DNA of 64,000 bases from Anaeroglomus sp964630775 (GTDB lineage: Bacteria; Planctomycetota; Phycisphaerae; Sedimentisphaerales; Anaerohalosphaeraceae): assembly GCA_964630775.1 (NCBI GenBank), contig CAZVYY010000023.1, positions 6,431 through 70,430 of the forward strand, written 5' to 3'. The notes under the pieces were generated by a model that worked only from the letters and a program-made list of their open reading frames with translations, did no database searches and was not told the origin of the DNA. Numbering within the stretch: the first letter of the stretch is position 1; every line of letters begins with the position of its first letter. Shown here in pieces: positions 46,601-54,851 of this stretch. Both the position numbers and the translations under genes were made by a program.

Positions 46601-46805
46601 CGGCCGGCCCGGTGGAATATTCCACCCAGCCGCTGATATCATGCCAGTTATTGAAAGTATAAGTCACGGCTCCCGGCGCGAGGGGGTTATCTTCAAAGCT
46701 CGCGTTTTGGAGCGGCGGATCAAATAAGCCGGCCCAGGCCGTTACATAACAAATTAATAAGGTAACAAGTCCAATATAAAACGGCCGATTCATATTAATA
46801 TTCAT
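40680..46805 (-). CDS. Giant secreted lamin-tail / CotH-kinase protein with dockerin-like motif
   Basis: The protein has 2041 residues. The order is: signal peptide (about 1-25); a carbohydrate-binding-like domain to about 215; two Fn3-like modules; a dockerin-like calcium motif (DGDLSGDCVVGLADLLLM, about 400-450); lamin-tail domain 1 (from about 458, INEIHYNP); an Ig-like domain; a CotH kinase-like domain (about 808-1085, ending LPWDVDLTFEW); a jelly-roll module (about 1286-1470); an Fn3; then lamin-tail domains 2-4 (starting near 1543, 1721 and 1868 with ITELMYNP, INEVIAH and ISEVMYHP). It is likely a surface or matrix protein. No PEP-CTERM tail is present. The frame ends at PSPGY with no sorting signal. 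Confidence 0.88.
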   Translation of the reverse strand: MNINMNRPFYIGLVTLLICYVTAWAGLFDPPLQNASFEDNPLAPGAVTYTFNNWHDISGWVEYSTGPAGNGLPLTPYGNIWAGFVGNAPNPNTGLIYQQVGTWSENMGCEVIFLFGKRAGKAAFPIRIALWAGGTAASAADGVSLTAIGATMINSVTITPDFGGLDVATLESHVFLTTGTGRSTTDALWLEFKSMGTIDSQMYIDHVQIRAAVLANTPVPANGAVRIHPAPELSWQEPPVESATYNLYFGPNPDVASNPKWTNVHPPFNPGTLDYMTTYYWRVDTIVGSNVFSGDVWTFTIGGKTSDPSPANGTENLPMSDKNLIWSGDSWATSYKVYAGTQFPLSYLGEVTTPIYPNYPTPYELTTYYWRADEYFNGQLAVQGDVWQFTTRQRMDACPDGDLSGDCVVGLADLLLMAQQWLNPFGCDGFPTACADLVGQDGVNLSDMAVISSNWQRQGESTIIINEIHYNPDLKTELVEFIELYNTGPFDVDISGWRFCDGVDYTFPQGTIFPAETYLVVAEDSSLAYSPVTLSKKYGTPANLIMGPFAGSLNNEGENIELCDAKGKTMDRVDYQLGFPWPTVGDAVPDVAPGGTGHSIQLIHPTLDNSLAGSWRSAYPTPGDLNTAVVAENCPPQIRQVNHSPQQPKSAQVVTITAKVTDPDGVASVNLHYQVVNPGSYIPITLPNQNTTTPTLPNAEYENAANWTTAAMFDNGQNGDVTAGDAIYTVQLPASVQMHRRLIRYRITVTDKTGLSLRVPYADDPQPNFAYFVYDGVPAWSGAINPGGSAPLNVVQNFDPVVMRSLPVYHLIARETDVLTCQYNSSWDDTQYHFGGTLVYDGKVYDNIHYRIRGQASTFNWGKNKWKFDFNRGHYFQARDNYGNLYAEKWDKMNVGMGGCPWWQYPHPGNWDQGAGGLFLNETLAYRLYNMAGVPASNTNYFQFRIIDAAAEIGSTQYVGDYWGLYLAIENPDGAFLDEHGLPDGNLYRMDSGYDKKNQGATQVKDNSDIASFVSGSTGYNKTNPYQPLSWWQANTDLQTYYSSKATGIAINDSDRRPEANCIFYSNPVLGKWMMLPWDVDLTFEWGTHYTDWEHWKYVLSYTEANIEYQNRCRELLDLLFNPEQAGQVVDEIAAVISDSNPAKSFIEAERAMWDYHPRINKKGQWYANNEFLTSAYGGTQDWAGMLTYYKTVLSPTGYNNGYSYGVKALTAEAADAAIPNKPTVSYIGSAGYPTNDLRFQTSAFSDPQGAGTFAAMKWRIAEVRPFSKQPLPTIAAGGGSTEPTPITLIPQQTTWKYFKGTAEPSSPVESWRQPGFNDNDWATGQTSIGIGDNDDNTNLADMYKSYYTVYLRNTFDVSDVSRIQNLTLRVYVDDGCIIWINGTEVSRPYCPDGFIAYNQAIAYNHEATSYETVVLTAPYNYLVNGTNTIAVQAIQSSRDSSDFSIDVSVTAELAPQIGPDPFYEESYAFRVTPGKYEIDAVWESAELTTFGSTAAIPGSVVKPDRTYRVRCRMKDNTGRWSHWSSPVEFVTGQPLSGGVLDSLRITELMYNPAPDTTGAYDSQEYEYIELKNIGSTTISLSSVTISDGITFDFATAPTALRTLGAGQYVLVVKNKAAFESRYGTGVSDRIAGQYSGRLSNSGEALLFSDFWNGTIAKFAFNDGPGWPVAADGGGHSLVVKDYALEEEPLGTLDYGGNWRASTYRHGSPGQDDPAPIIDVRINEVIAHTDYSNPARPEYDSNDYIELFNTSDSAVSLNGHWYLSDDIDQLKKWPLPASTLAAGGRIGYDEVSGFHSPITQGFGLDKAGEQVFVSYLPGTSQDRIVDCIRFKGQENGVSLGRYPDGGDYWFTMPPSRNAANQTPIQNVVISEVMYHPLEGSANDEYVELFNPTGASILLANADGSWHLDNAVSYVFPAGVSLAAGHRLLVVPFDPADTVRLEAFKTAYGAASLTPGVNIFGPYEGALSNGGERLALERPQAPDMPGDLVSWVQVDEIYYGTYSPWPVQADGLGKSLERVSSDSAASGNDPANWRDAAPSPGY

Positions 46806-46962
46806 CTTTTTTCCTCTATGCAGAAATCAATGAATTTGTCCTGCCGGACTCTGTCTAAATAAAGTCCCCTCATTAATACGTCAAATTTATCCCTAAAGTT
46901 GACCGAAAAAACATGAAATCAGGAAAATCCCGCCAACAAACCGTCCCCATCCATTCTGTGCT

Positions 46963-46996
46963 TAAAAGCGGGCCGCATGAACTTCATGCGACCCGC
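46963..46996 (-). terminator. Terminator of the PEP-CTERM gene at 47021
   Basis: On the minus strand GCGGGTCGCATGAA pairs with TTCATGCGGCCCGC (one T-G mismatch), followed by TTTTAAG. It lies 25 nt after the stop. Confidence 0.8.
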
Positions 46997-47020
46997 CGTA
47001 AATTCTGTTTCAATCTATGA

Positions 47021-47707
47021 TTAGCTGTGTTTACGACGAAGCACCAGACCGCCCAAAGCCAGCAGCACCATGGTTGCCGGCTCCGGAATGGCTGTGATTT
47101 TGAAGGCCGCAATAGTCGCCCGATTGGCACTATCACGTGCCAGAGGATCTATAACCAGCGTGCTTGCCGACAGGGCACCGGAATCCACAAATGCCCGAAG
47201 ACCGCCATCGGTCGTCCAATGGTTTGTTTCCTGGACCGTTTCAAGAATCGACGTGCCATCGGTCAGGTCAACTCCCATAAAACCCGTGCCATTATCGGTA
47301 CTGTGGTAGATGCGGACGCTGTAGCTGGTTGCACCGATAGAGGTCAGCCAGTCTCCCAGACCCGAAATGGTAATCAGGGCACCGTTCCCGCCGTCATCCA
47401 GATAAACCCGGTAGAGCTGCTGTTCGCTTGTATCTTCGTAGCCGCCCGCCCAGGTATTGGGGGAACTCCAGGTACAAGTCACCAGATCATTGCTTCCACG
47501 GACTGCGACACTGCCGTTGCTGGCACTATCCCAGTTCCACAGCGGCCAGGAATCGGTCCAGTTGTCGAAGCCGTCAGCGGTTTTACCTTCCATGTGGGGT
47601 TTATCCCAGGCGTCACAGAAATTCACCCCAATCACATTTCCGGCACTGACCAGGCCGGACGTGATGACCAGCAAGGCCAACACCATCACATAACATTTGC
47701 TTTTCAT
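47021..47707 (-). CDS. PEP-CTERM sorting-domain protein
   Basis: The protein has 228 residues, with signal peptide about 1-22 and a beta-rich body without a recognised catalytic motif. The C-terminus is a full PEP-CTERM signal: PEPATMVLLALGG, a hydrophobic segment, then RRKHS. It is a predicted substrate of an exosortase such as the one at 29013-30995. An AGGAG site precedes ATG 47707. The gene lies between the giant lamin-tail protein and the LamG proteins, all on the same strand. Confidence 0.9.
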   Translation of the reverse strand: MKSKCYVMVLALLVITSGLVSAGNVIGVNFCDAWDKPHMEGKTADGFDNWTDSWPLWNWDSASNGSVAVRGSNDLVTCTWSSPNTWAGGYEDTSEQQLYRVYLDDGGNGALITISGLGDWLTSIGATSYSVRIYHSTDNGTGFMGVDLTDGTSILETVQETNHWTTDGGLRAFVDSGALSASTLVIDPLARDSANRATIAAFKITAIPEPATMVLLALGGLVLRRKHS

Positions 47708-47867
47708 CTTACCTTCTCCTAAAAAATTGATTAATCAAACACATTCGACCGTGATATCATACACAGTCTTCATCTTCACCCTCTTGTTTTCAAACACTTC
47801 GATGGATCCCGGGATCACCGAGACCCATCGAAGCATATTCCAAATTAAACACTTTACAGCCGATATC

Positions 47868-49991
47868 TTACGGACAGGCCGAGGTGGGGGCCAGAGCACA
47901 ATCCAGCCAGTTATCCAGCACGTCCAGCAAGTCTGCCATATCCAGGACGCAGTCGCCATTGACGTCATATTCCGGAATGGCGGTGCAAACGTATCCGGCG
48001 TAGAGATATTCCACATCGGTCGCAGTCAACGCACCATCAAAGACACAGAAATCATCCACCCAGCCTTTTAACTGACCCGGCATGCCGCCATACACCACCA
48101 GCAGGCCGCTGTTGATCTTGAAGGCATTTTCAGTCGTATCAGCCAGCGTTAAACCGCTCTTGGTTGACACGGCATCACCATTGAAATACATGACGCCCGT
48201 CTTGGATGCCGCATCATAGCTCAGAGTCAGCATCTGCCAGTCGCCGTTGATCAGCGGCGTTTCCGGCCAGAAACCGTCGGTGCCGACTTCAAACTCCAGA
48301 GTACCGTTAATCCAGCTTGCGAAATAGCGGTCGGTAGCATCATTGCCGTTCTCTTCGGCGCCGGTTCCATCGCAATCGCCAAAGCCGGCAATATTCGTCA
48401 AGGCGGGTTTGCCGTCAAACTTCACCCACAGATTAATCGACCAGGACGAGGTCCCTTTGAAGATATCATCCACGGGCTTGCCCGTCAGATTGACATCCAG
48501 AGCCTTGACAAATGCATCCGCACTGCCGGGCAGATAGAGAGCATGGTCGCCCGCTTTGCCGGAATGTCCACCATTGGATGCCCAGACTGCGGCAGTGCCC
48601 ACCGTACCGGCAATTCCGTTTCCGGACGAATCCGAAGCGGTAGAACCGGAAGTTTCATTGAACTGCCAGAAGACCACCTTTTTCGAGATCGACAGGCTTA
48701 CGGCGTTGGTATCCTTGGGTCCGGTCGCATTGGTTACCGTGCAGTAGTACTGCCCTTCGCTGGCGGCAGTCACACTGTAAAGCGTCAGAGTCGGCCCTGT
48801 GGACAGAACTGTCGGGCTGCCGACAGCTTTCCACGCATAGGACAAGCCCGACGCATTGCCCGTCAGCGGATTGACGGCAGTCACACTGAAGCTGGCATCC
48901 ATCCCATCGACCGTCGTGACACTCTGAGGCTGGCCGGTGATGTCCGGCAGCGTTCGGATGCTTCGGAAAGACCACACCTGGCCCTGAATGGTATTGGCGT
49001 CCGCCGGAGCGGTGCCGGAATTGTTGACGCTTTCATCGACAACCCAGAAATACTCTTTGTCTTTTTCCAGGCTGATGCCGCTGTCTGCGGGATTATACGA
49101 TTCATTACCCTTGGCTTTCAAGCCGCGATAGACGCTTGCATTGCGGGCAGAAACCAGGGCCTTGCTTTCAGCAAAGTAAACATGGTGTCCGGTCGTATTG
49201 GGATCACTGCCTGCCGTCCAGGTCATGACTTTATCCAGAGCCACATCGATTGCGCCATTGGCCGGGTCGGGATTGCGTGCGACAAAAAGCTCTTCGATGA
49301 TCACGGCGGTGATGCATCCACGCTGCGTGCCGCTGTTTCTTTGTGCCACGATGCTCAGTGTTGAACCCGAGGTGACATACGTGAAGTAGTTGCCGGCCTT
49401 CACGCCCGGCACGATTTCCGTCCACCATTCACCATTATTGGTTTTATTGTTATTGATTGTTCCATACGCAGTGGCCGTCGTCGAAGCATCGCCGCCAAAC
49501 GCCCATTGTCCATTGATCCTGCAATTGCGGTACTGGAAGGTGGGCGGTGTAGATCCCTGATTCTGGTCTGATGCAATCAGTACATACACCCGATAGACAG
49601 GATAGGGGACATTGCTGAAAGTAATCACAGGACCATTGCCGTTTCCGCTGTCCCAGTCATCCAGATAACCCACGGACAATTTATGCTCATCGTCGCCTGT
49701 ACCGTCGTGATTCCAATAGGTATTGGAACTATCCCATTCCACGCTGGCGCCGGTATCCGCTCCGGTTCCATCAATTAATCCCGTCTTGGTGCCTGTGACC
49801 AGATCGCCTGTGGCACGTGTGTCGGTCGTATTCCAATAGGTACTGTTTGTCTTCAGTGGGCCGATGAGTGCTCCGCCGGCAAATGGCTGATTACCTGAAT
49901 TTTCACTGAAATTCAGCGAGATTGTTCCGGCCCAGGCCCCCCCCGCTGCGAAAACCAAAGTCAACGCAATGCATAATAGTTTTATCTTCAT
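47868..49991 (-). CDS. Secreted LamG/Ig-like protein with dockerin-like C-terminus
   Basis: The start is at ATG 49991 (AGGAG 8 nt upstream), giving 707 residues; an upstream in-frame start at 50033 lacks a site. Signal peptide about 1-21; an N-terminal domain shared with the two paralogues upstream (TISLNFSENSGNQPFAGG); an Fn3-like module (PDPANGAIDVALDKVMTW); an Ig-like domain (YSVTAASEGQYYCTV); a LamG domain (VVFWQFNETSGSTASDSSG). The tail is a dockerin-like NGDCVLDMADLLDVLDNWL. It is probably a surface glycan-binding protein. It is the most diverged of the three paralogues. Confidence 0.85.
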   Translation of the reverse strand: MKIKLLCIALTLVFAAGGAWAGTISLNFSENSGNQPFAGGALIGPLKTNSTYWNTTDTRATGDLVTGTKTGLIDGTGADTGASVEWDSSNTYWNHDGTGDDEHKLSVGYLDDWDSGNGNGPVITFSNVPYPVYRVYVLIASDQNQGSTPPTFQYRNCRINGQWAFGGDASTTATAYGTINNNKTNNGEWWTEIVPGVKAGNYFTYVTSGSTLSIVAQRNSGTQRGCITAVIIEELFVARNPDPANGAIDVALDKVMTWTAGSDPNTTGHHVYFAESKALVSARNASVYRGLKAKGNESYNPADSGISLEKDKEYFWVVDESVNNSGTAPADANTIQGQVWSFRSIRTLPDITGQPQSVTTVDGMDASFSVTAVNPLTGNASGLSYAWKAVGSPTVLSTGPTLTLYSVTAASEGQYYCTVTNATGPKDTNAVSLSISKKVVFWQFNETSGSTASDSSGNGIAGTVGTAAVWASNGGHSGKAGDHALYLPGSADAFVKALDVNLTGKPVDDIFKGTSSWSINLWVKFDGKPALTNIAGFGDCDGTGAEENGNDATDRYFASWINGTLEFEVGTDGFWPETPLINGDWQMLTLSYDAASKTGVMYFNGDAVSTKSGLTLADTTENAFKINSGLLVVYGGMPGQLKGWVDDFCVFDGALTATDVEYLYAGYVCTAIPEYDVNGDCVLDMADLLDVLDNWLDCALAPTSACP

Positions 49992-50070
49992 GGTTATTTC
50001 TCCTTGATATCGTTTTAATTGTCTGAAGTTCACATGTCGGATGTCATAAAGGCAAAAACGCTTTATGCCA

Positions 50071-52170
50071 TTAGGGACACGTTGACTCCGGTACGCGGTT
50101 GCAGGTTAACCATTTGTCAGCAATGGCGGCGAAGTCATAAAGGTTGACGATGCAGTCCGGCGTTCCATCAGGCCCGCTGACATCCATCGGATATTTCTCA
50201 AGGCACACCGTCATGCCGGGATTAAAATCGGTCCACAATAACGCCGCAGTATAATCGTCCAGCGGATAACTCCAGATGCGGATGTCGTCGAGGAGACCGA
50301 TATAGGGCGAAATCGTGCTTGTCGATACTTCTTCACCAAAAATCAGGGCCCTCGGATTGGTCTCGACCGCACCGGTATTGGTGGTCTGACCCTTCAGGGC
50401 GCCATCCACATAGACCTTGCCCACTTTGGTCGCGGCATTATAAGTTCCGGTAACCAGATGCCAGTTATTGTCATCGACATCCGTGCCCGAACCCAGGTCG
50501 CCGAAAGACTGACGCAGTGTATGAACCGCCTGACCTGCGGGCTGATGGGTCAGAATAAAGCCTTTCCAGTCCGCTCCGGCTTCGCGCTGCTGCTTGGAAA
50601 CAAATGATCCCCAGTCGGCACCGGTTTTGGGCGGCATATTCACCCAGACGCTGACGGTATAACCGCGCGGATAGAAATTGAAGAAGTCCACGCTGTTGCT
50701 GACGGTCACAATATCATCGGTGCCGCCAAAGAACTGCAATGCCCCGCCGTCTTTGCCAACTGCGACGAAATTCGGATCGGCGGAGGTGCCGTCATGAGCG
50801 GCTGCACCGGCAATTACTTCATTAATCGAGTCATTCAGATTGCCGTCGAGTTTCCACCAGCCAACCAGACGCTGGGTCAGAAGCTGAGCCGAGGCGGATG
50901 TTGAGGGCTGATTCAGACTGTTGTCACCCACACAATAATAGAAGCCTTCATCGGCCACCTGAGCATCCAGGATGGTCAGTGTTGCGGTCTTTTCACCTGT
51001 ATAAAGGGCAGGCGCTGCCGTCAGGGCAACTCCATCTTTATACCACTGATACGAGGTGATATTAATACCCGTCACGGACATCTGCACATTCGTGCCGGCC
51101 GGAACCGTCTGACTGACCGGATTGGTTTCAATACGCGGTGAAGGCGGCTGGGTCTTGAACCACCATGCCTCACCCGTATGCACCGTGGGAGCTCCGGGCA
51201 GATTGGGTTCGAGGGCATCGACTCGCCAATAATAGGTCGTGCTGTTAACCAGCTCGGGATCATAGAAGAAATCGGCGGCATTGGTCGTGGTGGTTTTGAC
51301 CAGCGGCAGTTTGGACGAATTGGGATCGGTACCGAAATAGACCTTGTAGGTCACGCCCAGTCCGTTGACGACGGACAACTGCTTCCAACTGAGCACCTGG
51401 CTGACCGGAGCCTCTTTCCCAATGGCAGGATCAGGATCATAAGGAAGGAATTTATCCATTTCCTGAATAATTACGCCGGAAAGCGAGCCTCGCTGAGAGC
51501 CATTTCTTGGTAATCCCTTGATAGTCAGGGTCGAACCCATGCTGTCAATTGTCCAGTAGTTGCCGACCTTGACGCCGGGCACAATTTTGGTCCAATACGC
51601 CCCATTGGCGGCATTGTTGCGATCCGCCCGGCCATAGGCCTGTGCGGTCGTGGCTGCAGTCCCGCCCAGAACCCATGCGCCATTGACTTCGAAATTTCGC
51701 ATCGTCACGATATACGGAGCAGTGTCCTGATTGGTATCCGACGCATACATACCGTACACGCGGTACCGGGCATAGGGAATATTGGTAAAGGTCACTTGCA
51801 CGCCGTACGGGTCTGTGGTCACGCCGTCATCCAGGTAGCCGACAGACAGCTTGGCTTCATCGCTGCCGGTGCCTTCGCCGGTGTACCAGGTATTGGAGCT
51901 TCTCCAGGAAACGTTCACACCCGTAGCAGTGCCGGTATTATCTTTCAGGTTCGACATCGAGTTGGTCGCCCAGGGGGTACCTACTGCGGAATTGTGATTC
52001 CAGTAAATACCGTCCGTTCCGATCGGACCAATCGGGGTCCCGCCGGCCAGTATCTGGTTAGTTGCATTCTCGACAAAATTCATCGAGATAGACGCGGCGG
52101 ATGCCTGCACGGACATCACCGCCACAGTCGCCAACACAGCGACCCATAGAAACCTGCTTTTACTTCTCAT
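50071..52170 (-). CDS. Secreted LamG/Ig-like protein with dockerin-like C-terminus (tandem paralogue 2)
   Basis: The start is at ATG 52170 behind AGGAGAG (699 residues). Signal peptide about 1-26; the N-terminal domain (SISMNFVENATNQILAGG) to about 235; Fn3-like; Ig-like (NPVSQTVPAGTNVQMSV, EGFYYCVGDNS); LamG (GWWKLDGNLNDSINEVIAG to IGLLDDIRIWSY); and a dockerin-like tail (DCIVNLYDFAAIADKWL). Its first 190 codons are identical at DNA level to those of the next gene, showing a recent duplication or gene conversion. Confidence 0.85.
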   Translation of the reverse strand: MRSKSRFLWVAVLATVAVMSVQASAASISMNFVENATNQILAGGTPIGPIGTDGIYWNHNSAVGTPWATNSMSNLKDNTGTATGVNVSWRSSNTWYTGEGTGSDEAKLSVGYLDDGVTTDPYGVQVTFTNIPYARYRVYGMYASDTNQDTAPYIVTMRNFEVNGAWVLGGTAATTAQAYGRADRNNAANGAYWTKIVPGVKVGNYWTIDSMGSTLTIKGLPRNGSQRGSLSGVIIQEMDKFLPYDPDPAIGKEAPVSQVLSWKQLSVVNGLGVTYKVYFGTDPNSSKLPLVKTTTTNAADFFYDPELVNSTTYYWRVDALEPNLPGAPTVHTGEAWWFKTQPPSPRIETNPVSQTVPAGTNVQMSVTGINITSYQWYKDGVALTAAPALYTGEKTATLTILDAQVADEGFYYCVGDNSLNQPSTSASAQLLTQRLVGWWKLDGNLNDSINEVIAGAAAHDGTSADPNFVAVGKDGGALQFFGGTDDIVTVSNSVDFFNFYPRGYTVSVWVNMPPKTGADWGSFVSKQQREAGADWKGFILTHQPAGQAVHTLRQSFGDLGSGTDVDDNNWHLVTGTYNAATKVGKVYVDGALKGQTTNTGAVETNPRALIFGEEVSTSTISPYIGLLDDIRIWSYPLDDYTAALLWTDFNPGMTVCLEKYPMDVSGPDGTPDCIVNLYDFAAIADKWLTCNRVPESTCP

Positions 52171-52457
52171 AATTATCTCTCCTGACATAAAACCAAGGAC
52201 AGTAACGTTTTAGATTATTTAAATCGGTATTTATTTCCTGAACAGATTAGCAAAAACCAATCTGAAGTGTTCCTCTTTAGATGGATGCGCAACCCCCCCT
52301 TCCATGACCCCCGCCTGCAGCTTTCCCTGATATCAATACTGATAAGCCGCAAATCACGACAACAGAGCAGACAAAAAGACTTCAATCATCACCCAATTCT
52401 CAGATTCATCATTTTTATTTTATGTCACACAACAACAAATCATCGTCGAGTTTAAAG

Positions 52458-52493
52458 ACTGGAAAGCCCCATAATGTGTCGGGGCTTTCCAGT
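52458..52493 (-). terminator. Hairpin downstream of the LamG gene at 52538
   Basis: ACTGGAAAGCCCC pairs perfectly with GGGGCTTTCCAGT. On the minus strand only a short TCTTTAAA follows, while on the plus strand it is followed by CCGGTTTT. It is probably the end of the 52538 transcript. Confidence 0.6.
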
Positions 52494-52537
52494 CCGGTTT
52501 TAATTCACACAAGAGAATCCATCTATTTCACATCCAG

Positions 52538-54661
52538 TTAGGGGATGCATGTGGGCACGATATTGCAATCGAGCCAGGCATTCGCAAAGGGCACGAAGTC
52601 ATACAGATTGACGCGGCAATCGCGGAATTCATCACCGATGCCATTCGGGCCGGCCACATCATATCCCGGATATTCAACACAGATTTCGGCGCCAGGATTG
52701 AAATCGGTGTACAGGGTTGCAACCGTAACCGGATCAACCACATAACTCCAGATGCGGATATCATCGAGGAGACCGATATAGGGCGAAATCGTGCTTGTCG
52801 ATACTTCTTCACCAAAAATCAGGGCCCTCGGATTGGTCTCGACCGCACCGGTATTGGTGGTCTGACCCTTCAGGGCGCCATCCACATAGACCTTGCCCAC
52901 TTTGGTTGCAGCATCATAGGTACCGGTGACCAGATGCCAGTTGTTATCATCGACATCGGTGCCTGATCCCAGGTCATTGAAAGACTGACGCAGTGTATGA
53001 ACCGCCTGGCCTGTACCCTGATGGGCCAGAATAAAGCCTTTCCAGTCCGCTCCGTCTTCGCGCTGCTGTTTGGAGACGAATGCACCCCAGCTACCGCTGG
53101 TTTTTTCCGGCATATTCACCCAGACGCTGGCGGTATAACCACGCGGATAGAAATTAAAGAAGTCCACACTGTTGCTGACAGTCACAATATCATCGGTACC
53201 GCCAAAGAACCGCAATGCGCTGCCGTCTTTGCCAACGACAAAGTTCGGATCGGCGGAGGTGCCGTCATGAGCGGCTGCACCGGCGATTACTTCATTAATC
53301 GAGTCATTCAGATTGCCGTCGAGTTTCCACCAGCCAACCAGACGCTGGGTCAGAAGCTGAGCTGAAGTCGACGTCGCTGGCTGATTCAGACTGTTATCAG
53401 CCACACAATAATAGAAGCCTTCATCGGCCAACTGGACATCCAAAATCGTCAGTGTTGCGGTTTTTTCACCTGTATAAAGGGCAGGCGCTGCCGTCAGGGC
53501 AACTCCATCTTTGTACCATTGATAGGTCGCAATATTAATGCCGGCGACCGAGAACTGTACCTGTGCTGTACCGGCGGGAACCGTTAAACTGACCGGATTG
53601 GTTTCGATACGCGGTGAAGGGGGCTGAGTGGTAAACCACCATTCCGAACCCGTGTGGACAATGGGAGCTCCGGGCAGATTGGGTTCCAGAGCATCCACTC
53701 GCCAGTAATATTTCATACTGTTGGCCAGATCGGGATCATAGAAGAAATCTGCCGAATCGGCCGTGGTGGTTTTGACTAATTTATTGCCATAATAATTCGG
53801 ACTCAGCGCATTCGGATCGGTCCCGAAATAGACCTTGTAGGTTACGCCCAGACCGCTGACTACCGGAACCTGCTTCCAGCTAAGTATCTGACTGAGCGGA
53901 ACTTCCTTTCCAACGGCGGGATCAGGATCATAAGGAAGGAATGGATCAATTTCTTCGATAATCACGCCCGAAAGCGAGCCTCGCTGAGAGCCATTTCTTG
54001 GTAATCCCTTGATAGTCAGGGTTGATCCCGAGGTCTCAATCGTCCAATAGTTGCCGACCTTGACGCCGGGCACAATTTTGGTCCAATACGCCCCATTGGC
54101 GGCATTGTTGCGATCCGCCCGGCCATAGGCCTGTGCGGTCGTGGCTGCAGTCCCGCCCAGAACCCATGCGCCATTGACTTCGAAATTTCGCATCGTCACG
54201 ATATACGGAGCAGTGTCCTGATTGGTATCCGACGCATACATACCGTACACGCGGTACCGGGCATAGGGAATATTGGTAAAGGTCACTTGCACGCCGTACG
54301 GGTCTGTGGTCACGCCGTCATCCAGGTAGCCGACAGACAGCTTGGCTTCATCGCTGCCGGTGCCTTCGCCGGTGTACCAGGTATTGGAGCTTCTCCAGGA
54401 AACGTTCACACCCGTAGCAGTGCCGGTATTATCTTTCAGGTTCGACATCGAGTTGGTCGCCCAGGGGGTACCTACTGCGGAATTGTGATTCCAGTAAATA
54501 CCGTCCGTTCCGATCGGACCAATCGGGGTCCCGCCGGCCAGTATCTGGTTAGTTGCATTCTCGACAAAATTCATCGAGATAGACGCGGCGGATGCCTGCA
54601 CGGACATCACCGCCACAGTCGCCAACACGGCGACCCATAGAAATTTGACTGTTTTACTCAT
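52538..54661 (-). CDS. Secreted LamG/Ig-like protein with dockerin-like C-terminus (tandem paralogue 3)
   Basis: The start is at ATG 54661 behind AGGAGAG (707 residues). It has the same domain order as its neighbour: signal peptide, N-terminal domain, Fn3-like, Ig-like (AGINIATYQWYKDGVAL), LamG (GWWKLDGNLNDSINEVIAG) and a dockerin-like end (DCRVNLYDFVPFANAWL). It diverges mainly in the Fn3 module, where it has a few extra residues (SPNYYGNKLV), and in the C-terminal 50 residues. It is the first LamG gene downstream of the FecR/sigma pair, which may control the cluster. Confidence 0.85.
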   Translation of the reverse strand: MSKTVKFLWVAVLATVAVMSVQASAASISMNFVENATNQILAGGTPIGPIGTDGIYWNHNSAVGTPWATNSMSNLKDNTGTATGVNVSWRSSNTWYTGEGTGSDEAKLSVGYLDDGVTTDPYGVQVTFTNIPYARYRVYGMYASDTNQDTAPYIVTMRNFEVNGAWVLGGTAATTAQAYGRADRNNAANGAYWTKIVPGVKVGNYWTIETSGSTLTIKGLPRNGSQRGSLSGVIIEEIDPFLPYDPDPAVGKEVPLSQILSWKQVPVVSGLGVTYKVYFGTDPNALSPNYYGNKLVKTTTADSADFFYDPDLANSMKYYWRVDALEPNLPGAPIVHTGSEWWFTTQPPSPRIETNPVSLTVPAGTAQVQFSVAGINIATYQWYKDGVALTAAPALYTGEKTATLTILDVQLADEGFYYCVADNSLNQPATSTSAQLLTQRLVGWWKLDGNLNDSINEVIAGAAAHDGTSADPNFVVGKDGSALRFFGGTDDIVTVSNSVDFFNFYPRGYTASVWVNMPEKTSGSWGAFVSKQQREDGADWKGFILAHQGTGQAVHTLRQSFNDLGSGTDVDDNNWHLVTGTYDAATKVGKVYVDGALKGQTTNTGAVETNPRALIFGEEVSTSTISPYIGLLDDIRIWSYVVDPVTVATLYTDFNPGAEICVEYPGYDVAGPNGIGDEFRDCRVNLYDFVPFANAWLDCNIVPTCIP

Positions 54662-54851
54662 AGCCACCTCTCCTGACATAAACGTTATTTTTAGGTTTAA
54701 CTATTACGCAATACAATTTGTTATCACTGCCTCAAACTCAGGAACAACACGGCCCTCCTTTCTCACAGGACTGAGTCAATCATTCTTTTGCCACTCACAC
54801 TTCTGCATCAAAGCAGCGATTTATTCGATTGTCAAAGAAAACAGGCACGAC

